A DNA stretch of 21,804 bases from a virus. Where the stretch lies: IMG/VR virus record IMGVR_UViG_3300020147_000028, positions 1 to 21,804 of that record, one strand, 5' to 3'. Of the stretch, positions 1-7,023 are shown one piece after another (the stretch's first letter is position 1; every line of letters begins with the position of its first letter). The position numbers were made by a program, and so were the translations under genes. Below the pieces are notes generated by a model that ran no database searches, was not told the origin of the DNA, and saw only the letters and a program-made list of their open reading frames with translations.

Positions 1-205
1 ACAGCGGGAGCAGCGATGTTTCGTCGACAGTCAGCACGGAGCCCGGGATCGGGTCGCCGTCCTCGGTCAGGATGTCGGCGAGCGCCGGTCCGGTCGCCGC
101 GGCGTAGACGACGGCCTGCATCCGTGCGGCGGAACCGAGCCGGCCGTCGATGTCCACCTGATAGACGAGCCGGGATCCATCGTCCGGACCTATCAGCCGA
201 GCCAT
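1..205 (-). CDS. Minor-tail-like protein, N-terminal part (cut by window edge)
   Basis: The ATG at 205 overlaps the stop of the upstream DUF4082-like gene (ATGA), and the frame stays open to the window edge, giving 68 residues. The protein begins MARLIGPDDGSRLVYQVDID and continues with an alternating hydrophobic pattern including GSVLTVDETSLLPL. I know this kind of N-terminus (MARLIGPD..SR.VY, then a short beta-rich segment with 'DG.PIPGS.LTVD') from structural or minor tail proteins of Streptomyces phages. It is therefore likely part of the tail fibre or baseplate set and co-translated with its neighbour. The C-terminus is not in the window, so its size and any receptor-binding domain cannot be judged. 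Confidence 0.7.
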   Translation of the reverse strand, partial: MARLIGPDDGSRLVYQVDIDGRLGSAARMQAVVYAAATGPALADILTEDGDPIPGSVLTVDETSLLPL

Positions 206-1683
206 CAGTAGACCCCCCTCACGCTGGCTGTGGTGGCACCCGATCGCACCGACACTCCTGGCCCGGTGCCGCGCACGGCGGGCCGCCCCGTGATCAGCGA
301 CGGGACGAACCCGAACACCTCGGTGGCGGTCGCCGTGTCGTTGAGCATCCTGGTCAGGAACGCGTCGTCCTGCCCCGCCCCCGCGTCGACGGCCACTGCC
401 GCGTCGGCCACCGCCACCGAAGCGGAGACGACCACCGCCTGAGCCGCCGCTGCGGTTTCCGCGAGGCCGACCGTCGCCGCGGCTGAGGCCACCTCGCCGG
501 AGAGTCCGGCATCGAGCAGCACTCCCGCGCCGAGCCCGGCCGGGGAGTCCACCCCTGCCGCGCTGTCGCCCATGACCAGCGTGGCCACGACGGTGAGCAG
601 GTCGGCAGCGGCGCCCGCGTCCCCCGTCGTCTTGGCCGTGCCCATCCCGTTGTCCACGGTGTCGGCACCGGTACCGGCATCGGTCAGAGGGACGGACGCG
701 GCTGATGTCCGGGCGTCGGCAGCCGCTCCGGTGTCGGTCAGGGCTGCGGTCACGGCCACCGTGAGCACATCGGCGGCCGAGCCGGCGTCGGCGAGAGGCC
801 TGGCGGTACCGAGCCCGTTGCCCACCGCGTCGGCCGCTGATGCCGTGTCGGTCAGGGCGGTCGTCGCCGTGGCCGTCAAGGAGTCGGTTGCGGTGGCCGT
901 GTCGGCCACCGACACGGCAGCGCCGACCTGCACCGCGTCGGCGCCGGCGGCGGACTCGCCCACCGGTGCGGCCCGGGCGGGAACGGTCAGCGTGTCCGCG
1001 CCCGCGCCGAGGTCGATGACGACGATCGAGCGGGTCGGCACGGCGAGCGCGTCGGCACCGGTACCGGTGTCGGTCAGGGCGGCTGTCGCCGAGGCGCTCA
1101 GCCCGTCGGATCCGGACCCTGTCTCACCGACGCTGACCGGTGTGGCGCCGCCCGTCGGGGTGAAGTCGACGTCGACGAAGTAGCACGCGCTGTTGAAGTT
1201 CTGGTTGGGGTAGCCGGTCGTGCTGGCGGCGATGTAGAAGGTCCCCTGCCAGATCGTCAGCCCGGCGACGACGGCGTTGTGCGCAGGCGCCGTGAGATCA
1301 CCATTGGTCAGCGCCGTGGTGAAGAAGTTGCTGCTGCTGACGTAGCGCCCCGCTGAGTTGTGATTGCCGACCCTGCGGATCGAGCCCGCAGTGACCGGCA
1401 CCGGGGTGTCGAAGGCTGTGTAGTTCCACGCGCCCGCCGTCGGAGTGGCGGCACGCACCTTGCTGGCGATCTGAGTGCCGGCGCCACCGAATCCGGTGTC
1501 AGAGTTGGTCGGCGTCCACAACAACGCGGTGTAGGTGCCGCTGACGGTGGTCGTGGCGAAGAACCACACGCCGTTGATCTGCCCGTCTACCGCGAACTGG
1601 ATCGTCGTAGCGCCCGCGATGCCGGGCGTGCCGTCGGAGAAGTTCGGGTTGGCCGGGGTTTGCGAGGTGAACAGGCGGGCCAT
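205..1683 (-). CDS. Fibre-like protein: DUF4082-like domain plus Ala/Asp-rich repeat tract
   Basis: Length is 492 residues. I chose the ATG at 1683 because a GGAGG sits five bases upstream; the in-frame GTG at 1689 would overlap that ribosome site. Residues 1-175 resemble DUF4082, a beta-sandwich domain of surface and carbohydrate-associated proteins: 'INGVWFFATTTVSGTYTALL', 'FDTPVPVTAGS' and a closing 'GYPNQNFNSACYFVDVDF' are characteristic stretches. Residues about 182-435 are imperfect repeats built on [LV]xDxGxxADxLxV. The final 50 residues end in a basic, Gly/Val-rich tail (SGATTASVRGVY). The gene lies in a run of fibre-type genes and overlaps the next by ATGA. I infer a virion surface fibre or adhesin. 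The carbohydrate-binding role is a family-based guess; the repeats may be only a stalk. Confidence 0.75.
   Translation of the reverse strand: MARLFTSQTPANPNFSDGTPGIAGATTIQFAVDGQINGVWFFATTTVSGTYTALLWTPTNSDTGFGGAGTQIASKVRAATPTAGAWNYTAFDTPVPVTAGSIRRVGNHNSAGRYVSSSNFFTTALTNGDLTAPAHNAVVAGLTIWQGTFYIAASTTGYPNQNFNSACYFVDVDFTPTGGATPVSVGETGSGSDGLSASATAALTDTGTGADALAVPTRSIVVIDLGAGADTLTVPARAAPVGESAAGADAVQVGAAVSVADTATATDSLTATATTALTDTASAADAVGNGLGTARPLADAGSAADVLTVAVTAALTDTGAAADARTSAASVPLTDAGTGADTVDNGMGTAKTTGDAGAAADLLTVVATLVMGDSAAGVDSPAGLGAGVLLDAGLSGEVASAAATVGLAETAAAAQAVVVSASVAVADAAVAVDAGAGQDDAFLTRMLNDTATATEVFGFVPSLITGRPAVRGTGPGVSVRSGATTASVRGVY
380..1140 (-). repeat. Degenerate coding repeat, [LV]xDxGxxADxLxV
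   Basis: Within the DUF4082-like gene, about a dozen degenerate units of 18-25 residues share D-x-G/A-x-x-A-D-x-L/V-x-V. Examples are LTDTGTGADALAV, VIDLGAGADTLTV and LADAGSAADVLTV. A larger unit is also visible: residues about 285-320 and 340-375 both read AD-x-V-x-NG-x-GTA followed by DAG-x-AAD-x-LTV, 55 residues apart. This suggests duplication of a multi-repeat block. GC-rich codons give long open frames on the other strand here; these are by-products of the repeat. Confidence 0.8.
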
Positions 1684-1695
1684 GCTCACCTCCCC

Positions 1696-2841
1696 TTACG
1701 GGTTGACGGCCCCCGAGCCGTCGGCCCATGCGTTGTCCTGCCAGACGTTCCCGCCCCCGGCGCGGAAGTGTGTCACCGGTCCGTAGAAGCCGCAGCGGGG
1801 GTAGAACTGCTTGCCGAACCGGTTGCCCACGAACCGCACGTTCGTGCCGGGCGGGTCGACCGAGCTGCCTGCGTACGCGCAGTACGAGCCGCCTTGTAGC
1901 AGGTTGCCCTCGACGAGCACGTTGTCGACGGGATCGGAGACGTTGTAGACCACCAAGGCGCCGGAGCAGAACTGGGTCGGCCCGCACTCCAGATGGTTGC
2001 GCCGGAAGGTCATGTTGGCGCCGCCGTTGGAACCGATCGCCGACTCGTGGTCGCCGGCGCGGTGGTCGAAGTCGTGGAGGTACGAATCCTCGATCGTCAC
2101 GTTGAAGCGCGCTGCAGCGCCTCGGCCGGTGCGATGCACGTGGCAGCGGATGCACGTGTAGTTGTCGTCGCCGATGCCGGACTCGTTGTTGGCCAGCGAG
2201 TCCTCGCCGTCGATCTCCACATCCTCCAGCCGTAGCCCGCGCTGGCCGTCCGCGCCGGGTGCGCCCCCGTACCCTGCGTTGACCCTGCCGATCACCTTGG
2301 ATCGTTTGATGGTCACGTCGTCGGCGTCCGGGCCGAGGTAGACCCCGCCAGAGAACAGGCATCCGTCGAGCGTGACCCCCGCCTGGCTGATGTTGCCGTC
2401 GCACGCCCGCAGCGCGGTGCCCGCCGGCACGCCGGTGTTCGTCTCGTTCGGCCAGCCGGCCGGCGCCGTCGTGGGGGCGGTCGCCGGCACGCTCGCGCTC
2501 GCGCTCGGGCCGACGCTCGGGACCGTCGCCGGCAGGAATGCGGACAGGCTGAGCGTGACGGTGCGGCTCGCCCAGGGCTGGGTCTCCGACCGCATGACCC
2601 GCACACGGAACGACGTCGCCGTGACCTGATAGGTGTGCGTGATCGCGGTCAGGCCCTCGGGCGTGACCTGCACGACCGGCACGGCGCCGAGGGAGTGCAC
2701 GAAGGTCTGGGTGCAATGGCCGGTGGCGTTGGTCGTGCACGTCGCCCGGGAGTGCCACTGCGTGACCGGCTCGGCCGCGGCCTGTGCGGCGCATCCGGTG
2801 AGCAGCAGAAGAGCGGCCACCGCCGAGAGGGCGCGGCGCAT
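1696..2841 (-). CDS. Lipobox-bearing right-handed beta-helix protein with N-terminal beta-sandwich
   Basis: Length is 381 residues from the ATG at 2841, which overlaps the upstream stop (ATGA). The frame opens 51 codons earlier, but those codons read as shadow. Residues 1-17 form a lipoprotein signal: MRRA, a hydrophobic run, then L-T-G-C with Cys17 as the lipidation site. Residues 24-103 resemble a small beta-sandwich common in phage tail and secreted proteins (FVHSLGAVPVVQVTP, then TATSFRVRV, then SRTVTLSLSAFLP). Residues 104-130 are a Pro/Ala/Ser/Thr linker. Residues 131-381 are a right-handed parallel beta-helix of the actinobacterial secreted type (NTGVPAGTALR, GIGDDNYTCIRCHVH, YCAYAGSSVDPPG, RCGFYGPVTHF). 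Possible roles are a polysaccharide-binding or depolymerising spike, or a lysogenic conversion lipoprotein exported by the host. No catalytic residues can be assigned. Confidence 0.75.
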   Translation of the reverse strand: MRRALSAVAALLLLTGCAAQAAAEPVTQWHSRATCTTNATGHCTQTFVHSLGAVPVVQVTPEGLTAITHTYQVTATSFRVRVMRSETQPWASRTVTLSLSAFLPATVPSVGPSASASVPATAPTTAPAGWPNETNTGVPAGTALRACDGNISQAGVTLDGCLFSGGVYLGPDADDVTIKRSKVIGRVNAGYGGAPGADGQRGLRLEDVEIDGEDSLANNESGIGDDNYTCIRCHVHRTGRGAAARFNVTIEDSYLHDFDHRAGDHESAIGSNGGANMTFRRNHLECGPTQFCSGALVVYNVSDPVDNVLVEGNLLQGGSYCAYAGSSVDPPGTNVRFVGNRFGKQFYPRCGFYGPVTHFRAGGGNVWQDNAWADGSGAVNP

Positions 2842-3482
2842 CACGAGAAGGTGATCGTCGCGGTGGCGGTCCACGTCTGGCCGGCAGCCTTGGTGCCCTG
2901 CGCAATGCTGGCCTTGCGGTTGAACAACAGCGCGTTGACCGTGGTGCCACCCGTGACCGTGGGCGTACCCACGTCGATGCCGAACTCGTTCCACGCGAAG
3001 TTGCCGTCACCGGTGCCGAACGTCGCCGAGAAGGCGAGCGTCCGGGTGCCGAGCGTGCCTGCGCCGGCAACGGGCTGGAAGTAACGGTTGGCGGCGCCCG
3101 CCGCCGCCTGAAGGTCGGTGTCGGTGTAGGCCTCGGCGGTGTTGGAGTTGCCCACGCCGATGCGCGTCGCGGTGGCCGTGAGTGCCTGGGTCGCGCCCTG
3201 GTTGGTGAGCAGGTTCATCAGGCGCGTCCACCCGGCATTGGTGATCAGGTTGCCGGTCAGCTCGGTGGTCAGGTAGGGCCGGACGCGCAGCGTGGCGAAC
3301 GCGTCGGCGTCCGGCGCCCAGCCGGGCGGCATGATGCCGAGCGCATCGAACTGGCGTGCGGCCCACTTCGTCTGCTCGGCGTCCCACCGGTCGACCCGCC
3401 AGTGCGTCGTGCCGAAGCTCCGCTCGGCCAGCGGCGCGGCATTGCCCACCGACAGCGCGTCAAGCGCTCGTGCCTTGTCCAT
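2841..3482 (-). CDS. Conserved phage tail-associated protein
   Basis: Length is 213 residues. The ATG at 3482 has a strong AAGGAGG six bases upstream. The central and C-terminal part follows a pattern I associate with conserved actinophage and Gram-positive phage tail or fibre-region proteins: LTGNLITNAGWTRLMNLL, then TATRIGVGNSNTAEAYTDTD, then 'FSATFGTGDGNFAWNEFGID' and a terminal 'WTATATITFS'. It probably forms a beta-rich virion component, perhaps a fibre base or decoration. It is the first minus-strand gene after the plus-strand insert at 3528-3824, and its stop overlaps the start of the beta-helix gene, so the two are probably translated together. The family is recognised by pattern only; the biochemical role is not established. 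Confidence 0.7.
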   Translation of the reverse strand: MDKARALDALSVGNAAPLAERSFGTTHWRVDRWDAEQTKWAARQFDALGIMPPGWAPDADAFATLRVRPYLTTELTGNLITNAGWTRLMNLLTNQGATQALTATATRIGVGNSNTAEAYTDTDLQAAAGAANRYFQPVAGAGTLGTRTLAFSATFGTGDGNFAWNEFGIDVGTPTVTGGTTVNALLFNRKASIAQGTKAAGQTWTATATITFS

Positions 3483-3492
3483 GCGGACCTCC

Positions 3493-3528
3493 TTGTGCTG
3501 CTGGCTTAGTGGGGGTACAGTAGAGCCA
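3493..3528 (+). promoter_or_regulatory. Promoter giving a leaderless transcript (copy 1)
   Basis: TTGTGC (3493-3498), a 17-bp spacer and TACAGT (3516-3521) form a sigma70-type promoter. Six bases separate the -10 box from the ATG, so the predicted +1 is the A of the start codon at 3528. No Shine-Dalgarno precedes this ATG. Positions 3506-3531 recur exactly on the minus strand at 19848-19873, in the same position relative to another start codon. Confidence 0.75.
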
Positions 3529-3824
3529 TGACGACGAACGAGGCCCCCGCTTACATCGCTCGCGACACCTACACCGGGCGATACTCAATCCACCGCCCGA
3601 ACGCCAAGGTCCGCGCCGCCCGTTACACCGCTGCCGAACTGGCTGCCATGGCTCCGACCGGAGTCATTTGGGAGTCGTACGGCGCGACGTTCCCCGGCCG
3701 TGAGTCGTTCGGTCGCTCCCGCTACGTAGCCGACGCGGACGGCAACTTGCACATGTACGACAGCAACGGACGCAAGGTGATCGTGCACCCCGCCGGTCGG
3801 GCCATTCGAGTGCTGACGAACTGA
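3528..3824 (+). CDS. Unknown plus-strand moron protein, 98 aa
   Basis: Small gene on the strand opposite its neighbours. It starts on the predicted transcription start of its own promoter and is followed by a 12-bp-stem hairpin, making a self-contained unit between fibre genes. The product begins MTTNEAPAYIARDTYTGRYS, is rich in Arg, Tyr and Ala, and has a predicted beta-strand pattern near the end (YVADADGNLHMYDSNGRKVI). There are no cysteines, membrane segments or catalytic motifs. I do not recognise the family. The context (reverse orientation, private promoter and terminator, location among late genes) fits a moron expressed independently of the late operon. The reading frame has the GC-rich third positions expected of a real gene in this genome. 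Confidence 0.7.
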   Translation: MTTNEAPAYIARDTYTGRYSIHRPNAKVRAARYTAAELAAMAPTGVIWESYGATFPGRESFGRSRYVADADGNLHMYDSNGRKVIVHPAGRAIRVLTN

Positions 3825-3832
3825 CGTTAGGT

Positions 3833-3868
3833 GGGCGCGGTGGCCGGAGACGAGTAGCCACCGCGCCC
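3833..3868. terminator. Convergent hairpin terminator, 12-bp stem
   Basis: GGGCGCGGTGGC (3833-3844) pairs perfectly with GCCACCGCGCCC (3857-3868) around a 12-base loop. It lies nine bases after the plus-strand stop (3824) and 25 bases beyond the minus-strand stop of the glycine-rich gene (3894), so it can end transcription from both sides. There is no T-run on either strand, so efficiency is uncertain. A shorter CCGGC/GCCGG pairing follows at about 3872-3889. Confidence 0.65.
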
Positions 3869-3893
3869 GTCCCGGCAGGGCGAGGCCGGGAGT

Positions 3894-4778
3894 CTAGAAG
3901 AAGCTTGTCACGATCACGATGCCCGCGGCGCCCGCACCGCCCGCACCGGAGTTGTTCCCGTTCAGCGAGGCGCCGCCACCACCACCGCCACCGCCGTAGA
4001 TGCCACCCGCGGCGCCCGCGCCACCCGCCGCGGTCGTGCTGCTCGCGCCACCTCCCGCGCCTTGGCCGGGGAGCGCGCTGTTGGCCGGCTGTGCCGCGCC
4101 CGCCGTGGCCGCCGCGCCGCCCGCGATGCCGCCTGCCGCCGACGTGCCGGCCATGCCGCTGCCGCCCGCGCCACCGTTGCTCACGGCGTCGGCCGCGCTG
4201 ATGCCGCCCCCCGCCCCGCCGCCCGACGCACCCGCGCCGGGGGTGCCGCCCTGCCCGCCTGCCGCGCCGGTGGCCGACGCCGTGCCACCCACGCCGCCCT
4301 GCCCGCCCGGGGTCGCCGAGGTGCCGCCTGCCGCGCCGGTGGCCGTGCCGCCCGCGCCGCCGTTGCCGCCCGCCGCCCGGACGAAGGTGCCGAAGACGGA
4401 TGCGCCTCCCGCCCCACCAGCCGTCCCATCGGTGCTGTCGGCCGTCGCCGCAGGTCCGGCCGTGCCCGCCGCGCCCACCGTCACGCTGACGGTCGCACCG
4501 AGGGCCGCGGCCGGGATGCTCTTGCTGCTGGCGCTACCGCCCGCCCCGCCGCCGCCACCGGCCCGGATCGTTCCCGCTGCCCCGCGCCGCCCGGATCCGC
4601 CACCGCCGCCGCCACCCACGGTCTCCACCCGCACGGTGACCGCGCCCGCAGGCTTGGTCCACGTGCCGTTGGCCGTGAAGACCTGCACCTCGGCGGTGCG
4701 GGCAGCCGGGCCGCCCTGCCCGCCGGACCCTCCGCCGAAGCGCGCGAAGCCGGTCCGGGCCTTGACCGGCCGCGTCAC
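3894..4778 (-). CDS. Glycine-rich fibre/adhesin-like protein
   Basis: Length is 294 residues from a GTG at 4778 that overlaps the upstream stop (GTGA). The upstream ribosome site is weak, so coupling is likely. After a basic N-terminus, residues 30-52 read VQVFTANGTWTKPAGAVTVR, the typical opening of the phage glycine-rich domain. The rest is dominated by Gly/Ala runs broken by beta-strand segments (IPAAALGATVSVTVGAAG, FGTFVRAAGGNGGAGG) and ends in IVIVTSFF. In known phages such proteins form fibre tips or adhesins built from polyglycine-II-like helices. Here it is the last gene before the convergent terminator. Long proline-rich frames on the opposite strand are shadows of these glycine codons. 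Receptor binding is inferred from family and position. Confidence 0.8.
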   Translation of the reverse strand: MTRPVKARTGFARFGGGSGGQGGPAARTAEVQVFTANGTWTKPAGAVTVRVETVGGGGGGGSGRRGAAGTIRAGGGGGAGGSASSKSIPAAALGATVSVTVGAAGTAGPAATADSTDGTAGGAGGASVFGTFVRAAGGNGGAGGTATGAAGGTSATPGGQGGVGGTASATGAAGGQGGTPGAGASGGGAGGGISAADAVSNGGAGGSGMAGTSAAGGIAGGAAATAGAAQPANSALPGQGAGGGASSTTAAGGAGAAGGIYGGGGGGGGASLNGNNSGAGGAGAAGIVIVTSFF

Positions 4779-5068
4779 TGGATGCCCCGCACGCTGATCG
4801 TGGTGGCTGATGCGCTGATCACCTTGACGACGTTCTGGTCACTGGAGCCGATCTCGCCGATAACGACGCCCGCCCCGGCGATGGCCGGGATCACGTCGAA
4901 GTCGTTGCCCGCCACGGTCGGGTTGGCGGGGTTGGCGGTGCCGTCATAGGAGACATAGACCTCGCCGAGCCCGTTACGCGACAGAATCTCTATCTGCGCC
5001 GGGTTGCCCGTCACGGTGAACGTCGCCACGGTGCTCGCCGTGAGCGTCTGGTGCCGCACGAACGGCAT
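4775..5068 (-). CDS. Small beta-rich virion-module protein, 97 aa, unknown
   Basis: The ATG at 5068 has AGGAGG five bases upstream. The sequence (MPFVRHQTLTASTVATFTVT, then IEILSRNGLGEVYVSYDGT, ending TTISVRGIQ) is almost all predicted beta strand with few charges and no cysteines. The pattern 'NGLGEVYVSYDG.ANP' is reminiscent of short phage structural proteins that lie beside fibre genes. It could be a decoration or collar protein, or a fibre-base protein. It follows a terminator-like hairpin and is coupled by GTGA to the glycine-rich gene. I cannot assign a family. Confidence 0.6.
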   Translation of the reverse strand: MPFVRHQTLTASTVATFTVTGNPAQIEILSRNGLGEVYVSYDGTANPANPTVAGNDFDVIPAIAGAGVVIGEIGSSDQNVVKVISASATTISVRGIQ

Positions 5069-5147
5069 GCCGCCTCCTGTATGTGATGCGGATCACTGGG
5101 GGGTAATCGGCCCGCCCGCACATATAGCCGAAGGTAGAACGCGAGCA

Positions 5148-5169
5148 GGGGCGGCCCGGAGGCCGCCCC
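5148..5169 (-). terminator. Terminator-like hairpin after the capsid module
   Basis: GGGGCGGCC (5148-5156) and GGCCGCCCC (5161-5169) form a perfect 9-bp stem with a four-base loop, seven bases after the minus-strand stop at 5176. No T-run follows (TGCTCG), so termination may be partial. It may lower fibre expression relative to capsid protein. A weak -10-like TATATG lies about 25 bases further on (minus strand, near 5132); I could not find a convincing -35 for it. Confidence 0.55.
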
Positions 5170-5175
5170 GTTCGC

Positions 5176-5697
5176 TCACTGCGCCGCGGCGTGCCGCGAC
5201 TTGACCTCGGCCATGAGGTTCTGCTTGGTCATGGCCTCGGCCTCGGCCAGCGACAGGCCGATGCGCGGGTGCGTGGCGAACTGCTCCCACACATCCTTGC
5301 TGTCCGAGGCCTTCGGCAGCTCGGGCAGCGGCGCGACGGCCGGGGTCGGCTCGGTCACCGACGGAACGTCGACCATCGTCTCATCCCTGCGGTCGTCGGG
5401 CACATCGACGATCAGATCCCCGACGACCGGGGGAACGCCGGCCGGGTCGGACGGCAGGATCACCGGCTGCTCCGGAAGGCGCACCTGCGGCACCCCCTCC
5501 GGCACGACCACCGCCTCCGGCTCGTTCGCCCAGGCGAGCAGGCCCGCCGAGGTGAGCGCGGAGACCTGGAAGGTGGACACCCAGTCGGGCACCAACCCGC
5601 CCTTGACGACGATCACCTCAGGACCGTCGGGGACCTTGGGATCATCGGCCCTGGTCTTCTGGAATGCCAGCTTGCTGGCCAGCACGATGTACGGCAT
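5176..5697 (-). CDS. Post-capsid head/head-tail-region protein with SAP/HeH-like C-terminus
   Basis: Length is 173 residues. The N-terminus (MPYIVLASKLAFQKTRADDP) and 'VVKGGLVPDWVSTFQVSALT' look like a small folded domain. The middle (about 65-125) is Pro/Val-rich linker. The last 40 residues, WEQFATHPRIGLSLAEAEAM followed by TKQNLMAEVKSR, fit the helix-extension-helix (SAP/HeH-like) module found at the C-terminus of many small phage proteins encoded just after the capsid gene. It lies 12 bases after the major capsid gene in the same operon. A head-tail joining or capsid-associated role is suggested by position only. Confidence 0.6.
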   Translation of the reverse strand: MPYIVLASKLAFQKTRADDPKVPDGPEVIVVKGGLVPDWVSTFQVSALTSAGLLAWANEPEAVVVPEGVPQVRLPEQPVILPSDPAGVPPVVGDLIVDVPDDRRDETMVDVPSVTEPTPAVAPLPELPKASDSKDVWEQFATHPRIGLSLAEAEAMTKQNLMAEVKSRHAAAQ

Positions 5698-5709
5698 CAG
5701 AGTCTCCGA

Positions 5710-6636
5710 TCAGGTCAGGGTGCCGATGCCGGTAATCTTGCACGCGGCTCCCGGCTCCTGGACGAAGGGGACGACCGGCCGGCGACCGCGGACCAGCCAC
5801 GAATCGTTGGCCGCGGGGTCCCGGCGGGTCATGGTCTCGATGCCGTTCGCGGGGTCGCCCTGGTACTCCGGCGACGGAATCCGCTCGTATCCCATCGCGC
5901 CGAGCGCCGTGGTGTCCACGACGATCGCCTGCCCCGCCGTCGGCAGGTTCGGCGTCGGCATGATGGTCAGGCCCGCGAGCACCGGCAGGTCGCCGGACAT
6001 GGACACCGTGGTGCCCGACTCGCGCGCCATGGTGCCGAGCAGCGACAGGTTGCCCATGATGTAGGCGAAGGCGAAGTCGTCGCACGCGACCACGTTCGGC
6101 TCGTAGCCCTTGTTCAGCGCCAGGATCGTGGCCTTGGCCCGCAGCAGGTCGAGCAGCATGTTGGCGCCGCCCGCGTTCCAGTTGGCCAGTGCGGTGATGG
6201 ACTGCGTGACCGCCGCGCTGATGAGCGCCAGCGCCGTCGAGTCGACCGTGTAGACCAGGTAGTTGACGATCTTCTGGAGGTTGCGCTCCACCGCCTGACC
6301 CCGGAACCGGCCGACCTCTTCATCGGTGATCGGAATCTCCTCGCCCCACTTGACCGGGTTGGCCGTGGCGGCGGTACCGGTCGGCGCGAGCGAGCGCGGG
6401 TACTGGGCACCGGGCGCGACGATCTCCGGCGCGTCCTGGGTGTAGATCGACTCGTCGGTCTCGTACAGGATCGAGGAGCCCTCGATCCGGCCGGTCAGCA
6501 GCGCGTCGGCGATGAACCGGTTCTCCGCCAGCGTCCGCAGTCGCCGAGAGACGGCGGTCGGGGTGTTCAGGAACCGCGAGATCGCGAGAACGTCGCCGGT
6601 CAGCGTGGGGGCTGACGGCGGGTACGTGATAGCCAT
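5710..6636 (-). CDS. Major capsid protein (HK97-like fold)
   Basis: Length is 308 residues, in the normal range for an HK97-type capsid protein without a delta domain. AGGGGA lies about ten bases upstream of the ATG at 6636. The order fits the family: an N-terminal helical arm (residues 1-50), an E-loop-like segment (SSILYETDESIYTQDAPEIV), the spine region around 'VERNLQKIVNYLVYTVDSTA', an A-domain segment 'LALNKGYEPNVVACDDFAFA', and a C-terminal 'GIETMTRRDPAANDSWLVRG' strand leading to a hydrophobic end. It is preceded by the decoration and protease/scaffold genes, the usual order in phage head operons. It self-assembles into the icosahedral shell. Confidence 0.85.
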   Translation of the reverse strand: MAITYPPSAPTLTGDVLAISRFLNTPTAVSRRLRTLAENRFIADALLTGRIEGSSILYETDESIYTQDAPEIVAPGAQYPRSLAPTGTAATANPVKWGEEIPITDEEVGRFRGQAVERNLQKIVNYLVYTVDSTALALISAAVTQSITALANWNAGGANMLLDLLRAKATILALNKGYEPNVVACDDFAFAYIMGNLSLLGTMARESGTTVSMSGDLPVLAGLTIMPTPNLPTAGQAIVVDTTALGAMGYERIPSPEYQGDPANGIETMTRRDPAANDSWLVRGRRPVVPFVQEPGAACKITGIGTLT

Positions 6637-6648
6637 GTGTCAGATCCC

Positions 6649-7020
6649 CTATCGGCCCATGAAATGGACGGTCGCGCCGTCGGCGGCAGGCGCGATGGCC
6701 ACCCCGACGAGCTGCTGGAAGGTGCCGGCCGCGATGGGCGCGACGACCCCCGCCGCACCGGCGGCGAGGTTGTCGCCGGCATTGATCGCACCGGCGCCGG
6801 TCACCCGGTGGACGATGCCGGGCAGCGGCCAGACGTCGACCTTCTGGCCCGAGGCGGCGTCGAAGGCGGCCACTCCGACGACCTTGGTGGACGCGGCGCC
6901 GGCCGGTCCGACCGTGTTGTTGCCGGTGTTCTCCACCAGTCGGCCACCGACCACCGTGGCCGAGGCCTGCTGGGTGATCGGCGCGTTGACGCTCGGGAAG
7001 CGAGGGGTGTACTCAGCCAT
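6649..7020 (-). CDS. Capsid decoration protein (DUF2190-like)
   Basis: Length is 123 residues; GGAGGG lies upstream of the ATG at 7020. The composition is almost free of charge, rich in Ala, Gly and Val, with the pattern of DUF2190-type proteins: 'GPAGAASTKVVGVAAFDAAS' in the first half and 'GAGAINAGDNLAAGAAGVVA' followed by 'FQQLVGVAIAPAADGATVHF' in the second. These proteins typically sit immediately before the major capsid gene and bind the outside of the expanded shell, stabilising it. The stop lies 12 bases before the capsid start, so the two are co-expressed. The call rests on composition, length and position. Confidence 0.7.
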   Translation of the reverse strand: MAEYTPRFPSVNAPITQQASATVVGGRLVENTGNNTVGPAGAASTKVVGVAAFDAASGQKVDVWPLPGIVHRVTGAGAINAGDNLAAGAAGVVAPIAAGTFQQLVGVAIAPAADGATVHFMGR

Positions 7021-7023
7021 GCG

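Noticed and set aside
380-1140. CRISPR-like array from the regularly spaced repeats
   Set aside because: The repeats are degenerate, in frame, without unique spacers, and encode a protein repeat.
1499-3070. 523-codon minus-strand frame crossing three fibre genes
   Set aside because: Arg/Pro/Gly-rich shadow frame; the other minus-strand frames encode well-patterned proteins with matching ATGA junctions.
4000-4797. Plus-strand proline-rich (PPAPP) protein resembling a PPE/extensin-like product
   Set aside because: It is the complement of glycine/alanine codons of the glycine-rich fibre gene and has no plausible start site.
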